In this document: piece by piece, positions 1 to 8,233 of the stretch
How positions within the stretch are numbered: position 1 is the first letter of the stretch
Layout of the letters: each line of letters opens with the position of its first letter
Assembly: GCF_900172335.1 (NCBI RefSeq)
Contig: NZ_FWFX01000001.1
Coordinates: 372,001 to 436,000, forward strand
Length of the DNA: 64,000 nt
Reading direction: 5' to 3'
Origin: Roseovarius albus
Lineage (GTDB): Bacteria > Pseudomonadota > Alphaproteobacteria > Rhodobacterales > Rhodobacteraceae
The notes under the pieces: generated by a model
What the model was told of the DNA's origin: nothing
The model's input: only the letters and a program-made list of their open reading frames with translations
Databases searched by the model: none
Made by a program: the position numbers and the translations under genes

Positions 1-266
1 TTGGCCGGTCCGTCGCTTCCCCCCATCAGTTCAACAAAAACGTCAACGTCATCGCGCTTGGCTAATGCAACGGGATCATCTTCCCACGCATAGTCAGAAA
101 GGTTCACGCCCCGATCCTTGTTACGGCTGCGGGCGGAAACCGCAACAATCTCAATCGGACGGCCAGAACGGACCGCCAAAAGATTGGCCTTTTGACGAAC
201 GATTTTGACAACTCCGGCGCCGACCGTTCCGAGGCCAGCAATTCCAAGGCGCAGGGGGGCTGTCAT
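1..266 (-). CDS. hom: Homoserine dehydrogenase, N-terminal part (cut by left edge)
   Basis: The reverse strand encodes 88 residues from an ATG at 266 with no stop before the window edge, so only the N-terminus is present. It opens with a Rossmann dinucleotide-binding motif (GIAGLGTVGAGVV, about residues 8-20), followed by VAVSARSRNKDRG and a DVFVELMGG stretch, the usual start of NAD(P)-dependent homoserine dehydrogenase. The enzyme reduces aspartate semialdehyde to homoserine in threonine and methionine synthesis. The family assignment is from motif and remembered similarity; the catalytic domain lies outside the window. Confidence 0.85.
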   Translation of the reverse strand, partial: MTAPLRLGIAGLGTVGAGVVKIVRQKANLLAVRSGRPIEIVAVSARSRNKDRGVNLSDYAWEDDPVALAKRDDVDVFVELMGGSDGPA

Positions 267-368
267 ACACGTCTCCAGTTCAGAATAGGGTTACATCTTT
301 GACGCGCGATTTAACGGGTCTGTGCGGTGCGTGCAACGCGGGTTTTGCATGAACTGTTCGCAAAGGTG

Positions 369-692
369 TTATTCTTGCTCTCTCAGACGTTCTGCGCGTT
401 CCTGTAGGCTCTCGATCCTAGTTTCCAGGGCCTCATTTACACCTGAGGGTGACTGGTTTAGCCCACCGGCACTTTGTTGCAGACCATCGCTTTGACCTTG
501 CACTGATTCCGACGTTTCGAGCGTGATCTGATTTACGGTCGCTTGAGAGGTAATGCGCGCTGTGGGGACCAGTTCGGGATAGGGGGCTTTTTTTGCCTGA
601 TCGCTGGCTGCAGCGTCCAGTTCGGGAAATTCGTCGCAGGCACTGAGGGCCAGCAAAAGGCCGATGACAGAAATGCTGCGGTGAAACGTCAT
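369..692 (-). CDS. Small predicted lipoprotein, function unknown
   Basis: This 107-residue protein begins with a short basic start, a hydrophobic stretch and a lipobox (LSAC, Cys about residue 19), so it should be exported and lipid-anchored. The mature part is polar and rich in Gln and Ser, and its last 20 residues (ETRIESLQERAERLREQE) look like a short charged helix or coiled coil. AGGACC lies about 9 bases before the ATG at 692. It follows hom on the same strand but is separated by about 100 bp. No enzymatic motif is visible and I do not recognise the family. Confidence 0.65.
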   Translation of the reverse strand: MTFHRSISVIGLLLALSACDEFPELDAAASDQAKKAPYPELVPTARITSQATVNQITLETSESVQGQSDGLQQSAGGLNQSPSGVNEALETRIESLQERAERLREQE

Positions 693-766
693 AAACGGGT
701 CCTGATCCGGTGTGTTGTCTCCGTCATGCCACTATTTTGGCAGGAGGGGCAAGCGGGGCTTTGATT

Positions 767-780
767 TGAACGTTCGTTCA
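767..780. promoter_or_regulatory. Candidate TetR operator
   Basis: TGAACGTTCGTTCA is a dyad with 5-bp arms TGAAC/GTTCA around GTTC. It lies 14 bp upstream of the TetR ATG and in the divergent gap to the lipoprotein gene. TetR regulators commonly bind such palindromes beside their own gene; binding here is inferred. Confidence 0.45.
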
Positions 781-794
781 GATAAATCTTGCTC

Positions 795-1385
795 ATGGCA
801 CGTACACAAGGTTCACATTCCGATATCACCGGCCCCAAGGTCCGCGAGGCAGCGCTGCGCCTGTTCGCGCAACAGGGCTATGCGGCCGTGTCGATGCGCA
901 AAATCGCGGCTGAAGTCGGGGTGCAGGCCGGGGCGCTTTATAATTATACGCCAGACAAGCAGTCACTACTGTTTGACCTGTTGCGGGGCCATATGGATGA
1001 ATTGTTGGCTGTGCGAGCAGCGCAGCCGGTTATCAACGATCCCGTGGCCGCATTAGAAGAATTCACCCGATTTCACATCAGGTTTCACGCGAAGCGCCCT
1101 GATGCGGTGTTCATCTCATATATGGAATTGCGCAACCTTGAACCCGAAAATTTCATTAATATTGAGGGTTTGCGGCGTGACTATGAAGCGCAACTTGAAG
1201 CTATCTTGCAACGCGGAATGGCCGAAGGCCTGTTCCAAATCCCGGACCCCAGGATTGCCACGATGGCGATCATTGCGATGCTGACCGGAGTCAACACCTG
1301 GTATAGCGCCGAAGGACGTTTGAAGCTGTCCGAAATCGAAGAAATTTACTGTGACATGGTGCGTATGGCTGTTGAGATGAAGTGA
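795..1385 (+). CDS. TetR/AcrR family transcriptional regulator
   Basis: The 196-residue protein has an N-terminal TetR helix-turn-helix (VREAALRLFAQQGYAAVSM followed by RKIAAEVGVQAGALYNY, about residues 15-52) and a helical ligand-binding C-terminal half. Length and layout are normal for the family. I prefer the ATG at 795 over an in-frame TTG two codons earlier. The dyad TGAACGTTCGTTCA just upstream suggests autoregulation and possibly control of the divergent lipoprotein gene. The ligand cannot be told from sequence. The gene is followed by about 270 bp without a convincing gene. Confidence 0.85.
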   Translation: MARTQGSHSDITGPKVREAALRLFAQQGYAAVSMRKIAAEVGVQAGALYNYTPDKQSLLFDLLRGHMDELLAVRAAQPVINDPVAALEEFTRFHIRFHAKRPDAVFISYMELRNLEPENFINIEGLRRDYEAQLEAILQRGMAEGLFQIPDPRIATMAIIAMLTGVNTWYSAEGRLKLSEIEEIYCDMVRMAVEMK

Positions 1386-1653
1386 GGAGAGAAAGTGCAG
1401 CACTTTGAGGCGACTAGCTAGAACAAAGTATCGCATTGAGCCCGTTTTGACATTTTTTGCTTGCCGCAAAGTTCTGCAATTTCAGGATGGAAGTTATTAC
1501 CCAAATTAGTTGGTTTGTCTTCGGCGGCCTTCGCTATCCCAAATAAAGGATTCAAGGCCAAGTCTCCCTCTGCTATTTCTTGAGAACTTGTTTTGTAATT
1601 AACAAAATCGCGTTGAAGTGGTATCATTTGCGAATTAGCAAAAGAGTATTTCA

Positions 1654-3540
1654 ATGCCGAACCATCAGGTCATTCAAGTTAGCTATGGCGAGGTTCGCCT
1701 GGTAACTGACACAAAAGAGCTGCGAGAACAGAAATTTAGCTTGAAACGGCTTTCGGAAGTCACTGTGGCGTTATGGACAATTATTTTGCGCACTGTACTC
1801 ATTAGCTCGGTGTTGGCTGTGTTGACGGTCACGATAAGTGAGGTGATGCGAGACACCGTCGTGGTCGAGGAGATAGGTTTACCAAATTCGTTGATGGAAA
1901 TGGGGTATTCAGGGACTGTTGCCACGCATCGCCTTTGGGATTCTACGCAATGGATCAATGATAACGCGGGCACTACTAAGGACCGAGCGTCTCTAATTGC
2001 AGATTCGCGACAACTCGAGATAACCGAACCCGGAACAGGACTGTCTCTCAGCGGATTGGCGCAGGTTATCCGTCGGCTTATCGGTCGGGAACAACCAAGA
2101 ATCGCTGGTGAGTTCGTCTGCCGTGATGCAGACTGCACGATTGAGCATCTGGAACTTCGGTTGCGTATATTTCTCAACGGTTCTATGAAAGTTACCCGCG
2201 TCGGACAACTTGGTGAATTGGAAACCGAGGCGGCGATCAGTGCTTATTTTGATCAAGCGGCGCTGGCGCTACTCAAGGTAATCGACCCATACGTGCGGGC
2301 CAGCTTTCTCTATGCAGTTGAAACCGATGAATTACCTGCAAATATGATGGATCGTGCAGAGGCGTTGGTTGGAAGGTTAGGCCCATTTCCGCCGGGTGCC
2401 GATAACCCTAGGTCGATATTCGAAGCACGCGCGATAATAAGGCAAAAACATCCACAGCGGGCTTGGGCTGCAGTGTTGCTTGCCGACCATGAATACAGGG
2501 AGGGCAATCTGGAAGCAGGATTGGATTGGATTGCACAGTCTATTACTCTTGCGAACGCTGATCGTGTTCCACCGTTTCCGAACGCACATTCCATTTGGGG
2601 CAACGTACTCAGAGATCTGGAGCGTTACGAGGAGGCTATCGAAAAGTATGATGCCGCGCTGCAAATTGATCGCGAATACACCAGTGCCTACAATGGTTGG
2701 GGCAACGCACTCAGCGATCTTGGGCGTTACGAGGAGGCTATAGAAAAGTTTAGTGAGGCGTTGGAAATTGACCCCGAATACGTCTTTTCGCATGTTAATT
2801 GGGGCCGCGCACTCAGCGCTCTTGGGCGTTACGAGGAGGCTATAGCAAAGTATAGTGCGGCGTTGGAGATCGATCCCGAATTTGACTATGCCTACAACAA
2901 TTGGGGCAACGCACTCAGCGCTCTTGGGCGTTATGAGGAGGCTATAGCTAAGTATAGTGCGGCGCTGGAGATCGATCCTGCACAGGAACATGCCTACTAC
3001 AATTGGGTGGACATAATGACTCAACTTTTGGAGGGTGCGAGTCTAAATCTATGTGCTCGTTTCGAGCCCTTGTTCCCGCCTATCGAACAGTTTACGAACA
3101 CTGTTCAGCGGGAGACCTTGTTTATTGACCTTTTCGGTGAAACGCGAGAGGCTTGCACACGGCCTAGTGCGATAGAAATCTCTGAACTGGAAGAAATAAA
3201 ATTAGACGCTTTGGTAACTTTGCCAATCGAGAAACCTACATTGATATCCCCCGATGGGAAATGGATAAAAATTGTCAGTGATGTGCCGCAAGATACCACA
3301 GTGACGATAAAGCTCATATCACAAGATGGGGATCCATTTATGCAGGTTTTTGATGCCACACATTTGCTGGTGGCGGAAAATGACGATGACCCAAACAGCG
3401 TCGAATCGCTAAACTCGAAAGTAACATTAAATGTAAGGCAAGGTGCCTATCTACTACGCGTTAGAACCCTAGAATCATTTGAAAGCTCTGCCTCGGTCAA
3501 TATAGAGTTTGTGGGTGTCCCGATAACACGGGACGAGTGA
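1654..3540 (+). CDS. Membrane-anchored TPR protein with C-terminal beta-sandwich-like domain
   Basis: A 628-residue protein with one probable membrane helix at about residues 40-65 (VALWTIILRTVLISSVLAVL...), a region of unknown fold to about residue 300, at least four tetratricopeptide repeats at about 316-451, and a C-terminal region (about 525-620) whose pattern (DGDPFMQVFDAT, NDDDPNSVES, GAYLLRVRT) resembles PPC-type or other beta-sandwich domains. A bulk periplasmic location is likely but the orientation is inferred. Codon use is visibly more A+T-rich than in the genes around it and the gene stands alone, which suggests acquisition. TPRs imply protein binding; no catalytic motif is evident. 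The repeats are nearly identical at DNA level (separate entry). Confidence 0.75.
   Translation: MPNHQVIQVSYGEVRLVTDTKELREQKFSLKRLSEVTVALWTIILRTVLISSVLAVLTVTISEVMRDTVVVEEIGLPNSLMEMGYSGTVATHRLWDSTQWINDNAGTTKDRASLIADSRQLEITEPGTGLSLSGLAQVIRRLIGREQPRIAGEFVCRDADCTIEHLELRLRIFLNGSMKVTRVGQLGELETEAAISAYFDQAALALLKVIDPYVRASFLYAVETDELPANMMDRAEALVGRLGPFPPGADNPRSIFEARAIIRQKHPQRAWAAVLLADHEYREGNLEAGLDWIAQSITLANADRVPPFPNAHSIWGNVLRDLERYEEAIEKYDAALQIDREYTSAYNGWGNALSDLGRYEEAIEKFSEALEIDPEYVFSHVNWGRALSALGRYEEAIAKYSAALEIDPEFDYAYNNWGNALSALGRYEEAIAKYSAALEIDPAQEHAYYNWVDIMTQLLEGASLNLCARFEPLFPPIEQFTNTVQRETLFIDLFGETREACTRPSAIEISELEEIKLDALVTLPIEKPTLISPDGKWIKIVSDVPQDTTVTIKLISQDGDPFMQVFDATHLLVAENDDDPNSVESLNSKVTLNVRQGAYLLRVRTLESFESSASVNIEFVGVPITRDE
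2599..3006 (+). repeat. Four tandem 102-bp TPR-coding units
   Basis: Units begin at 2599, 2701, 2803 and 2905, each 102 bp (34 codons) and each starting GGC and ending TGG. Units 2 to 4 share long identical runs, for example around GCACTCAGCG and GAGGAGGCTATAG. The identity at silent positions points to recent unit duplication or conversion rather than old divergent TPRs. Confidence 0.9.
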
Positions 3541-3737
3541 TCGAGTTTAGATACCTCACAACACAGTGACAGGTCAAAAAAGTTACATGCAGTAGCCCCC
3601 AGTATCTTTTAACTGCTCGTAAGATTTGCCCACATGGTGGTCAATTTCCCGAACCAATAGCCCATTCCCGGTGGACAACCAAAGCGGGCTGGTAAATGAT
3701 GCTTGCAAAACAAAAGCATGCATCTGGGAGGACAATC

Positions 3738-4745
3738 ATGCGTAAACTTTTGGGCCGGACGGCCGTTGCTGCGCTTACTATGGCTTTTGCGGGCGAGGCG
3801 ATGGCGACAGAATGGAATGTTTCGCTGTGGGGCAAACGCCGCGCATTTACCGAGCATGTTGAAAAACTGGCGGAACTGGTTAGCGAAAAGACAGGTGGCG
3901 AATTTACTCTGAACATCAGCTATGGTGGCCTATCGAAAAACAAGGAAAACTTGGACGGGATCGAGATAGGCGCGTTCGAGATGGCTCAATTCTGTGCCGG
4001 ATATCACCGCGACAAGAACCCTTCGATTACGGTGCTTGAGCTACCGTTTCTGGGCGTGACCTCGCTTGAGCAAGAGGTGGAGTTGTCGATGGCTGTCTAT
4101 CAGCATCCCGCCGCGCAAGAGGATCTGGCACGTTGGAACGCGACGCTGCTGATGCCGTCACCTTTGCCGCAGTACAATCTGGTCGGCGTAGGCGAGGCGC
4201 CTGAGTCACTGGCCGATTTCGAAGGGCTGAGCGTGCGCGCAACCGGCGGTATTGGCAACGCAATGGAAACCGTTGGAGCGGTGCCGACCTCGATGTCCGC
4301 GACCGAAGTCCGGCAAGCCATGGACAGTGGTGTGGTCAAAGCTGTTGCCTTTGCCCCTCATGCGCATATGTCCTTTGGCACGGTTGAGAATGGCACGTGG
4401 TGGACCACCAACCTGAACCCCGGCACGGTGAACTGTCCGGTGGTGGTGAACACCGATGCGCTGAACGATCTGCCTGAGGATCAACGCGCCGCGCTGCTGG
4501 GCTCGGTGGATGAAGCGCTGGCTCATTATGTTGAGAACTACAACAGCAACACCATGGCCGCTTGGGGCCCCGCTTTGGAAGAGAAGGGGATCGCACAAGT
4601 GACCTTCTCGGATGAAGAGCTTGCCGCCTTCAAAGATGCCGCAGCAGCGCCAGCAGCTGCTGCCTGGATCGAAGATAACACTGCGCGTGGTCTGCCTGCG
4701 CAAGAACTCTATGATCTTGTCACGGGCATGATTGCTAATAACTAA
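3738..4745 (+). CDS. dctP: TRAP transporter substrate-binding protein (DctP family)
   Basis: A 335-residue periplasmic binding protein. The ATG at 3738 is chosen because GGGAGG precedes it and because it gives a clean signal peptide (MRKLLGRTAVAALTMAF...EAMA, cleavage about residue 23). The family's substrate-contacting region LSVRATGGIGNAMETVGAVP is present; its Arg usually salt-bridges a carboxylate of the ligand. It is the first gene of a three-gene transporter operon. TRAP systems use an ion gradient, not ATP, to import organic acids and related solutes. The actual substrate is not evident; the three oxygenase genes downstream on the other strand make a related catabolic substrate conceivable. 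Confidence 0.9.
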   Translation: MRKLLGRTAVAALTMAFAGEAMATEWNVSLWGKRRAFTEHVEKLAELVSEKTGGEFTLNISYGGLSKNKENLDGIEIGAFEMAQFCAGYHRDKNPSITVLELPFLGVTSLEQEVELSMAVYQHPAAQEDLARWNATLLMPSPLPQYNLVGVGEAPESLADFEGLSVRATGGIGNAMETVGAVPTSMSATEVRQAMDSGVVKAVAFAPHAHMSFGTVENGTWWTTNLNPGTVNCPVVVNTDALNDLPEDQRAALLGSVDEALAHYVENYNSNTMAAWGPALEEKGIAQVTFSDEELAAFKDAAAAPAAAAWIEDNTARGLPAQELYDLVTGMIANN

Positions 4746-4818
4746 GTCAGCTTCATCCCTGCATTGGAGGCATCTGGTGCAGGGATAATTGTATTCAAAA
4801 CAGCCTTGGAGACCAGTC

Positions 4819-5463
4819 ATGGCAGGTTCGGCGCTTGTGCTGACAGATAATAGTGGTCTGAGCAGGATCGACCAGAAACTCTATCGCGTGGAGACCCTAT
4901 TGGCCCTTCTCAGTGGTCTGGCCGTGTTTTCCCTGATGGTTCTGGCTGTCGTTTCTGTTTCTGGGCGCAACTTGTTTGGGCAGCCCTTGCCGGGTTATGT
5001 CGATTGGATTGAACAAGCGATGCCGTTGATTGCCTTTATGGGCATTGCCTATGCGCAGCGAGATGGCGGACACATCCGTATGGACATGCTTGTCGGCGCG
5101 CTACGGGGCCGGGCGCTGTATCTGGTAGAACTGATCACGACACTGGCCATTCTCGCTTTGATGCTGCTTCTGGTCTGGGGTAGTTGGTCGCATTTTCAGC
5201 GCAGCTTTGATTTTGGCGCACCACTGTGGAGTCGGGACAGTTCCATGGATATTGCTTTGCCGCTCTGGCCAGCAAAACTATTGGTGCCGGTTGCGTTTTC
5301 GGTGCTGTGCTTGCGTCTTGTCATCCAGGTTATCGCCTATGTCCGCGCCTTTTTACGCAATGATCCGATGCCTGTCGCGGTTCCCTTGGTCGTTGATGCT
5401 GCGACACAGGCCGCCATGGAGGCCGAGCATGTCTCCGGCCATGATGATGCGGAGGCGCAGTAA
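4819..5463 (+). CDS. dctQ: TRAP transporter small permease (DctQ family)
   Basis: A 214-residue inner-membrane protein with four hydrophobic segments, the usual topology of the small TRAP subunit, and the conserved region VSGRNLFGQPLPGYVDWIEQ. The ATG at 4819 is preferred over an upstream TTG because TTGGAGA lies before it. Its stop overlaps the start of the large permease by one base (TAATG), so the two are probably translationally coupled. The C-terminal tail is acidic and His-containing. Together with DctM it forms the membrane part of the transporter. Confidence 0.88.
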   Translation: MAGSALVLTDNSGLSRIDQKLYRVETLLALLSGLAVFSLMVLAVVSVSGRNLFGQPLPGYVDWIEQAMPLIAFMGIAYAQRDGGHIRMDMLVGALRGRALYLVELITTLAILALMLLLVWGSWSHFQRSFDFGAPLWSRDSSMDIALPLWPAKLLVPVAFSVLCLRLVIQVIAYVRAFLRNDPMPVAVPLVVDAATQAAMEAEHVSGHDDAEAQ

Positions 5464-6863
5464 TGGAGCCGATTGATATTGGTCTGATCGTCTCGGGCGC
5501 GATGCTTGTGCTGGTTGTGTTGGGCATGCGCGTGGCCTTTGCCGCTGCTTTGGCGGGCATGGTGGGGCTGATCTGGATTTTCTGGGCCAAATTTGGCTAT
5601 GAACCTGATCGCTTTGGCAAAGCCCTGACCGTCGCGGTGAAAACCGCAGGGCAAGTGCCGCATTCCAAGATCTCCAGTCAGGCACTTAGCCTGATCCCAA
5701 CTTTTATCCTGATCGGCTATCTCGCCTATTACGCCGGGCTGACCAAGGCCCTGTTTGAGGCCGCCAAGCGCTGGCTGGCTTGGGTGCCGGGCGGGTTGGC
5801 GGTGTCAACTGTGTTTGCGACTGCTGGCTTCGCTGCGGTGTCGGGCGCGTCTGTGGCGACCTCTGCCGTGTTCGCCCGCATCGCCATCCCGGAAATGCTT
5901 GCCATTGGCTATGATAAACGCTTCGCCGCCGGGGTTGTTGCCGCTGGGGGCACCTTGGCGTCTTTGATTCCACCCTCGGCCATCTTGGTGATCTACGCCA
6001 TTATCGTGGAGCAGGACGTGGGCAAACTGCTGCTGGCCGGGTTTATCCCTGGGGCGTTTTCGGCGGTGGTTTACGGCCTGTTGATTATCGGCATGGCGGT
6101 GACGATCAAGGGGTTTGGCCCGCCGGTGACAGGTTTTACTTGGAAAGAGCGGTTTACCGCTTTGCCACCGGCGTTGCCCATCGTCTTTGTCGTCGTGACG
6201 ATCATCTTCTTTGTCTACAATCCGTTTGGCGGCGACGCCTGGGGCACACCAACCGAGGGCGGAGCCATCGGGGCTTTTGTCGTCTTCCTGATGGCTCTTT
6301 ATCGCGGGATGCGCTGGGCCGAGCTGAAAGATGCCCTGCTGGAAACCGCAAAGCTGAGCGTGATGATCTTTACCATCATCTGGGGCGTTTTGATTTATGT
6401 GCGGTTTCTGGGCTTTGCCGAATTGCCAAGCGCGTTTTCCGATTGGATCACCTCGCTCACACTGTCGCCAATGTTGATCTTGGTTTGCATCCTGCTGGCC
6501 TATGCGGTGCTGGGCATGTTCATGGATGCCATTGGCATGCTGCTGCTAACCCTGCCGGTGGTCTATCCCGCGGTGATGGCGCTGAACGGGGGAGAGGCGG
6601 TTTCGGCGGCCGACAGCACCTTTGGCATGTCCGGCCCGATGTGTGCCATCTGGTTCGGGATTCTGGTGGTGAAAATGGCCGAGTTCTGCCTGATCACCCC
6701 GCCCATCGGCCTCAACTGCTTTGTCGTTGCAGGCGTGCGTGATGACCTGTCTGTGCAGGATGTGTTCAAGGGCGTCACGCCGTTTTTCATTGCAGACGCC
6801 ATTACTATTGCTCTGCTGGTGGCCTTTCCAATGATTGTGCTGTGGTTGCCGGGGCAGGTTTAG
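5463..6863 (+). CDS. dctM: TRAP transporter large permease (DctM family)
   Basis: A 466-residue polytopic inner-membrane protein, the ion-coupled transport subunit. Hallmarks include the Gly/Ala/Ser-rich re-entrant region around AGFAAVSGASVATSAVF, followed by GTLASLIPPSAILVIYAI, and near the C-terminus MFMDAIGMLLLTLPVVYP and ITPPIGLNCFVVAGV. The length is typical of the DctM branch. It starts inside the dctQ stop codon. The gene after it starts only 9 bp later and may share the transcript, although it is unrelated in composition. Confidence 0.9.
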   Translation: MEPIDIGLIVSGAMLVLVVLGMRVAFAAALAGMVGLIWIFWAKFGYEPDRFGKALTVAVKTAGQVPHSKISSQALSLIPTFILIGYLAYYAGLTKALFEAAKRWLAWVPGGLAVSTVFATAGFAAVSGASVATSAVFARIAIPEMLAIGYDKRFAAGVVAAGGTLASLIPPSAILVIYAIIVEQDVGKLLLAGFIPGAFSAVVYGLLIIGMAVTIKGFGPPVTGFTWKERFTALPPALPIVFVVVTIIFFVYNPFGGDAWGTPTEGGAIGAFVVFLMALYRGMRWAELKDALLETAKLSVMIFTIIWGVLIYVRFLGFAELPSAFSDWITSLTLSPMLILVCILLAYAVLGMFMDAIGMLLLTLPVVYPAVMALNGGEAVSAADSTFGMSGPMCAIWFGILVVKMAEFCLITPPIGLNCFVVAGVRDDLSVQDVFKGVTPFFIADAITIALLVAFPMIVLWLPGQV

Positions 6864-6872
6864 GAACTTACG

Positions 6873-7556
6873 ATGAAATGTTATCTGTTAGACCGCGATT
6901 TCGGTTGTAAAACTGCTAGTGGCGTAAATTGGTCATTGGAACGGGATGGACCGTTTTATTCTTCTCAAGACGGACATTGGCAGCCAAGCGAGGATACCTA
7001 CTACGAGCATGGCGACAACACTTGGTTTGCTTCAGGAAAAGTTTCAGAAGATAGCAAGGGGAAAATGTCCCAACTCTGGGTGCAGGTGGTTAACGCCAAA
7101 GAGTCATTCAATAATACGCATGTCATTGGCGATTACACCACTGCCGTAAAAGAGGAGGTTATTGTCGATCAGGCATTCGTTGATGTCATGACAGCACTGG
7201 AACCGGGCCTGTTTGATTTCTGGCCACATAAAAAGGTCTGGGATATCAATCACAACTGCCAGCCTTGGAACGGTCCGTTTTATTTCGCGACACTGTTGCC
7301 CACGATTGAAAGCTTTAGCCCAAATGTGACGGAAATGTTCTATCGTGAAACGGTGCAAGAAAAATACCAAGGTTCCTATTCTTTGGGCAAACATCCACCA
7401 ACTATAAAAGCAAGTAGCATCGCGGGCAATCTGATCTGGCGAGACCGGTTGACCCGCAAAGTTCTCTGCACTCAACCCTTCTTAGATGTTTTGTCTCAAC
7501 TCGGCGTTCATGAATGGAAGGCGTATGAGGTCAAAGTGTTGGATGATCGACACTAA
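6873..7556 (+). CDS. Imm11/DUF1629-like protein, orphan
   Basis: A 227-residue soluble protein with no signal peptide and many aromatic residues. Its C-terminal block (IKASSIAGNLIWRD, then VLCTQPFLDVLSQLGVHEWKAYEV) matches the pattern I remember for the Imm11/DUF1629 family, which is often found as a toxin-immunity domain. No toxin gene, Rhs/VgrG or secretion gene is adjacent. It starts 9 bp after dctM and precedes a strong bidirectional terminator, so it is at the end of the TRAP transcript. Base composition is A+T-richer than the TRAP genes, suggesting insertion. The family call is tentative. Confidence 0.5.
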   Translation: MKCYLLDRDFGCKTASGVNWSLERDGPFYSSQDGHWQPSEDTYYEHGDNTWFASGKVSEDSKGKMSQLWVQVVNAKESFNNTHVIGDYTTAVKEEVIVDQAFVDVMTALEPGLFDFWPHKKVWDINHNCQPWNGPFYFATLLPTIESFSPNVTEMFYRETVQEKYQGSYSLGKHPPTIKASSIAGNLIWRDRLTRKVLCTQPFLDVLSQLGVHEWKAYEVKVLDDRH

Positions 7557-7574
7557 ATTAGCAACTTAATGAAA

Positions 7575-7600
7575 AAACCCCGGCGCGATGGCCGGGGTTT
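7575..7600. terminator. Bidirectional intrinsic terminator
   Basis: AAACCCCGGC (7575-7584) pairs perfectly with GCCGGGGTTT (7591-7600) around the loop GCGATG, with T-rich sequence on both sides. It separates the converging TRAP transcript and the oxygenase operon. Confidence 0.9.
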
Positions 7601-7606
7601 TGTGTT

Positions 7607-8233
7607 TTATACTGCGCGCTCGGCGGCGACGGCGTCATCTGTCAGGGGCACGCGTTCCCCAGAACGAATGACCGCCGGGTCATAGGGCGTGCGGGCGAAG
7701 ATCTCTTCGACCATCGGCGCGAAGAATTCCAAAGGCAAGTCTTCGTATTCAGGGTCAAAGCTGGCCTGATCCCAGCGTTCGCAGAAGGTGGCGTTGTCGT
7801 CAAAATAGGCGTGACCTTGATGGCGATCACGCTTGTTTTTATCAAAGCCCTCAAGATGATGACCATAGTACAGCATCTGGAAATCACCATGCGTTTGCAC
7901 CACCCATGCACATTGTTCGCGCACAAAGGGGCGCAGGATAGTGGCAGCGTATTCGTCGTGGTTATACGGCGCATAGATGTCGCCGATGTCGTGCAGCAGG
8001 GCCGAAACAATCCAGTCGATATCCGCACCATCGCGATAGGCGCGGGTGGCGGACTGCACCGAATGACCCAAGCGGGTGATCTGATAACCTGACAGGCTTT
8101 CGTCCAGATCCACCAAGGCCTTCAGCAACCTTTGCGCTGTGTGCTTGGTGTGATCGATTTCATGCGACATCAGGAATTCATACTCTTCCTTGGTGCCGTC
8201 TTTCATCTGGGTAAAGTTAACCTTGTCCATCAT
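7607..8233 (-). CDS. HD-domain protein of the PhnZ/MIOX-like diiron oxygenase type
   Basis: A 208-residue soluble protein. The putative metal ligands are His57 (GHSVQ), His81-Asp82 (LLHDIGD), His92 (YNHDEYA), His115 (QTHGDFQ) and Asp155 (RWDQASFDP). This H-HD-H-H-D set is what mixed-valent diiron HD oxygenases such as myo-inositol oxygenase and the phosphonate-cleaving PhnZ/TmpB enzymes use; hydrolytic HD proteins often have fewer ligands. Genome annotation would probably call it a phosphohydrolase. Its start overlaps the PhyH dioxygenase stop by 4 bp, the gene pairing seen for PhnY-PhnZ, which supports a hydroxylation-then-cleavage pathway. Substrate unknown. I did not find an obvious equivalent of the PhnZ Tyr24/Glu27 substrate loop, so AEP specificity is not supported. 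Confidence 0.72.
   Translation of the reverse strand: MMDKVNFTQMKDGTKEEYEFLMSHEIDHTKHTAQRLLKALVDLDESLSGYQITRLGHSVQSATRAYRDGADIDWIVSALLHDIGDIYAPYNHDEYAATILRPFVREQCAWVVQTHGDFQMLYYGHHLEGFDKNKRDRHQGHAYFDDNATFCERWDQASFDPEYEDLPLEFFAPMVEEIFARTPYDPAVIRSGERVPLTDDAVAAERAV

Noticed and set aside
1418..1654. 78-residue minus-strand ORF between the TetR and TPR genes
   Set aside because: No ribosome site, no family pattern, and its start touches the start of the TPR gene. It probably lies in that gene's leader.
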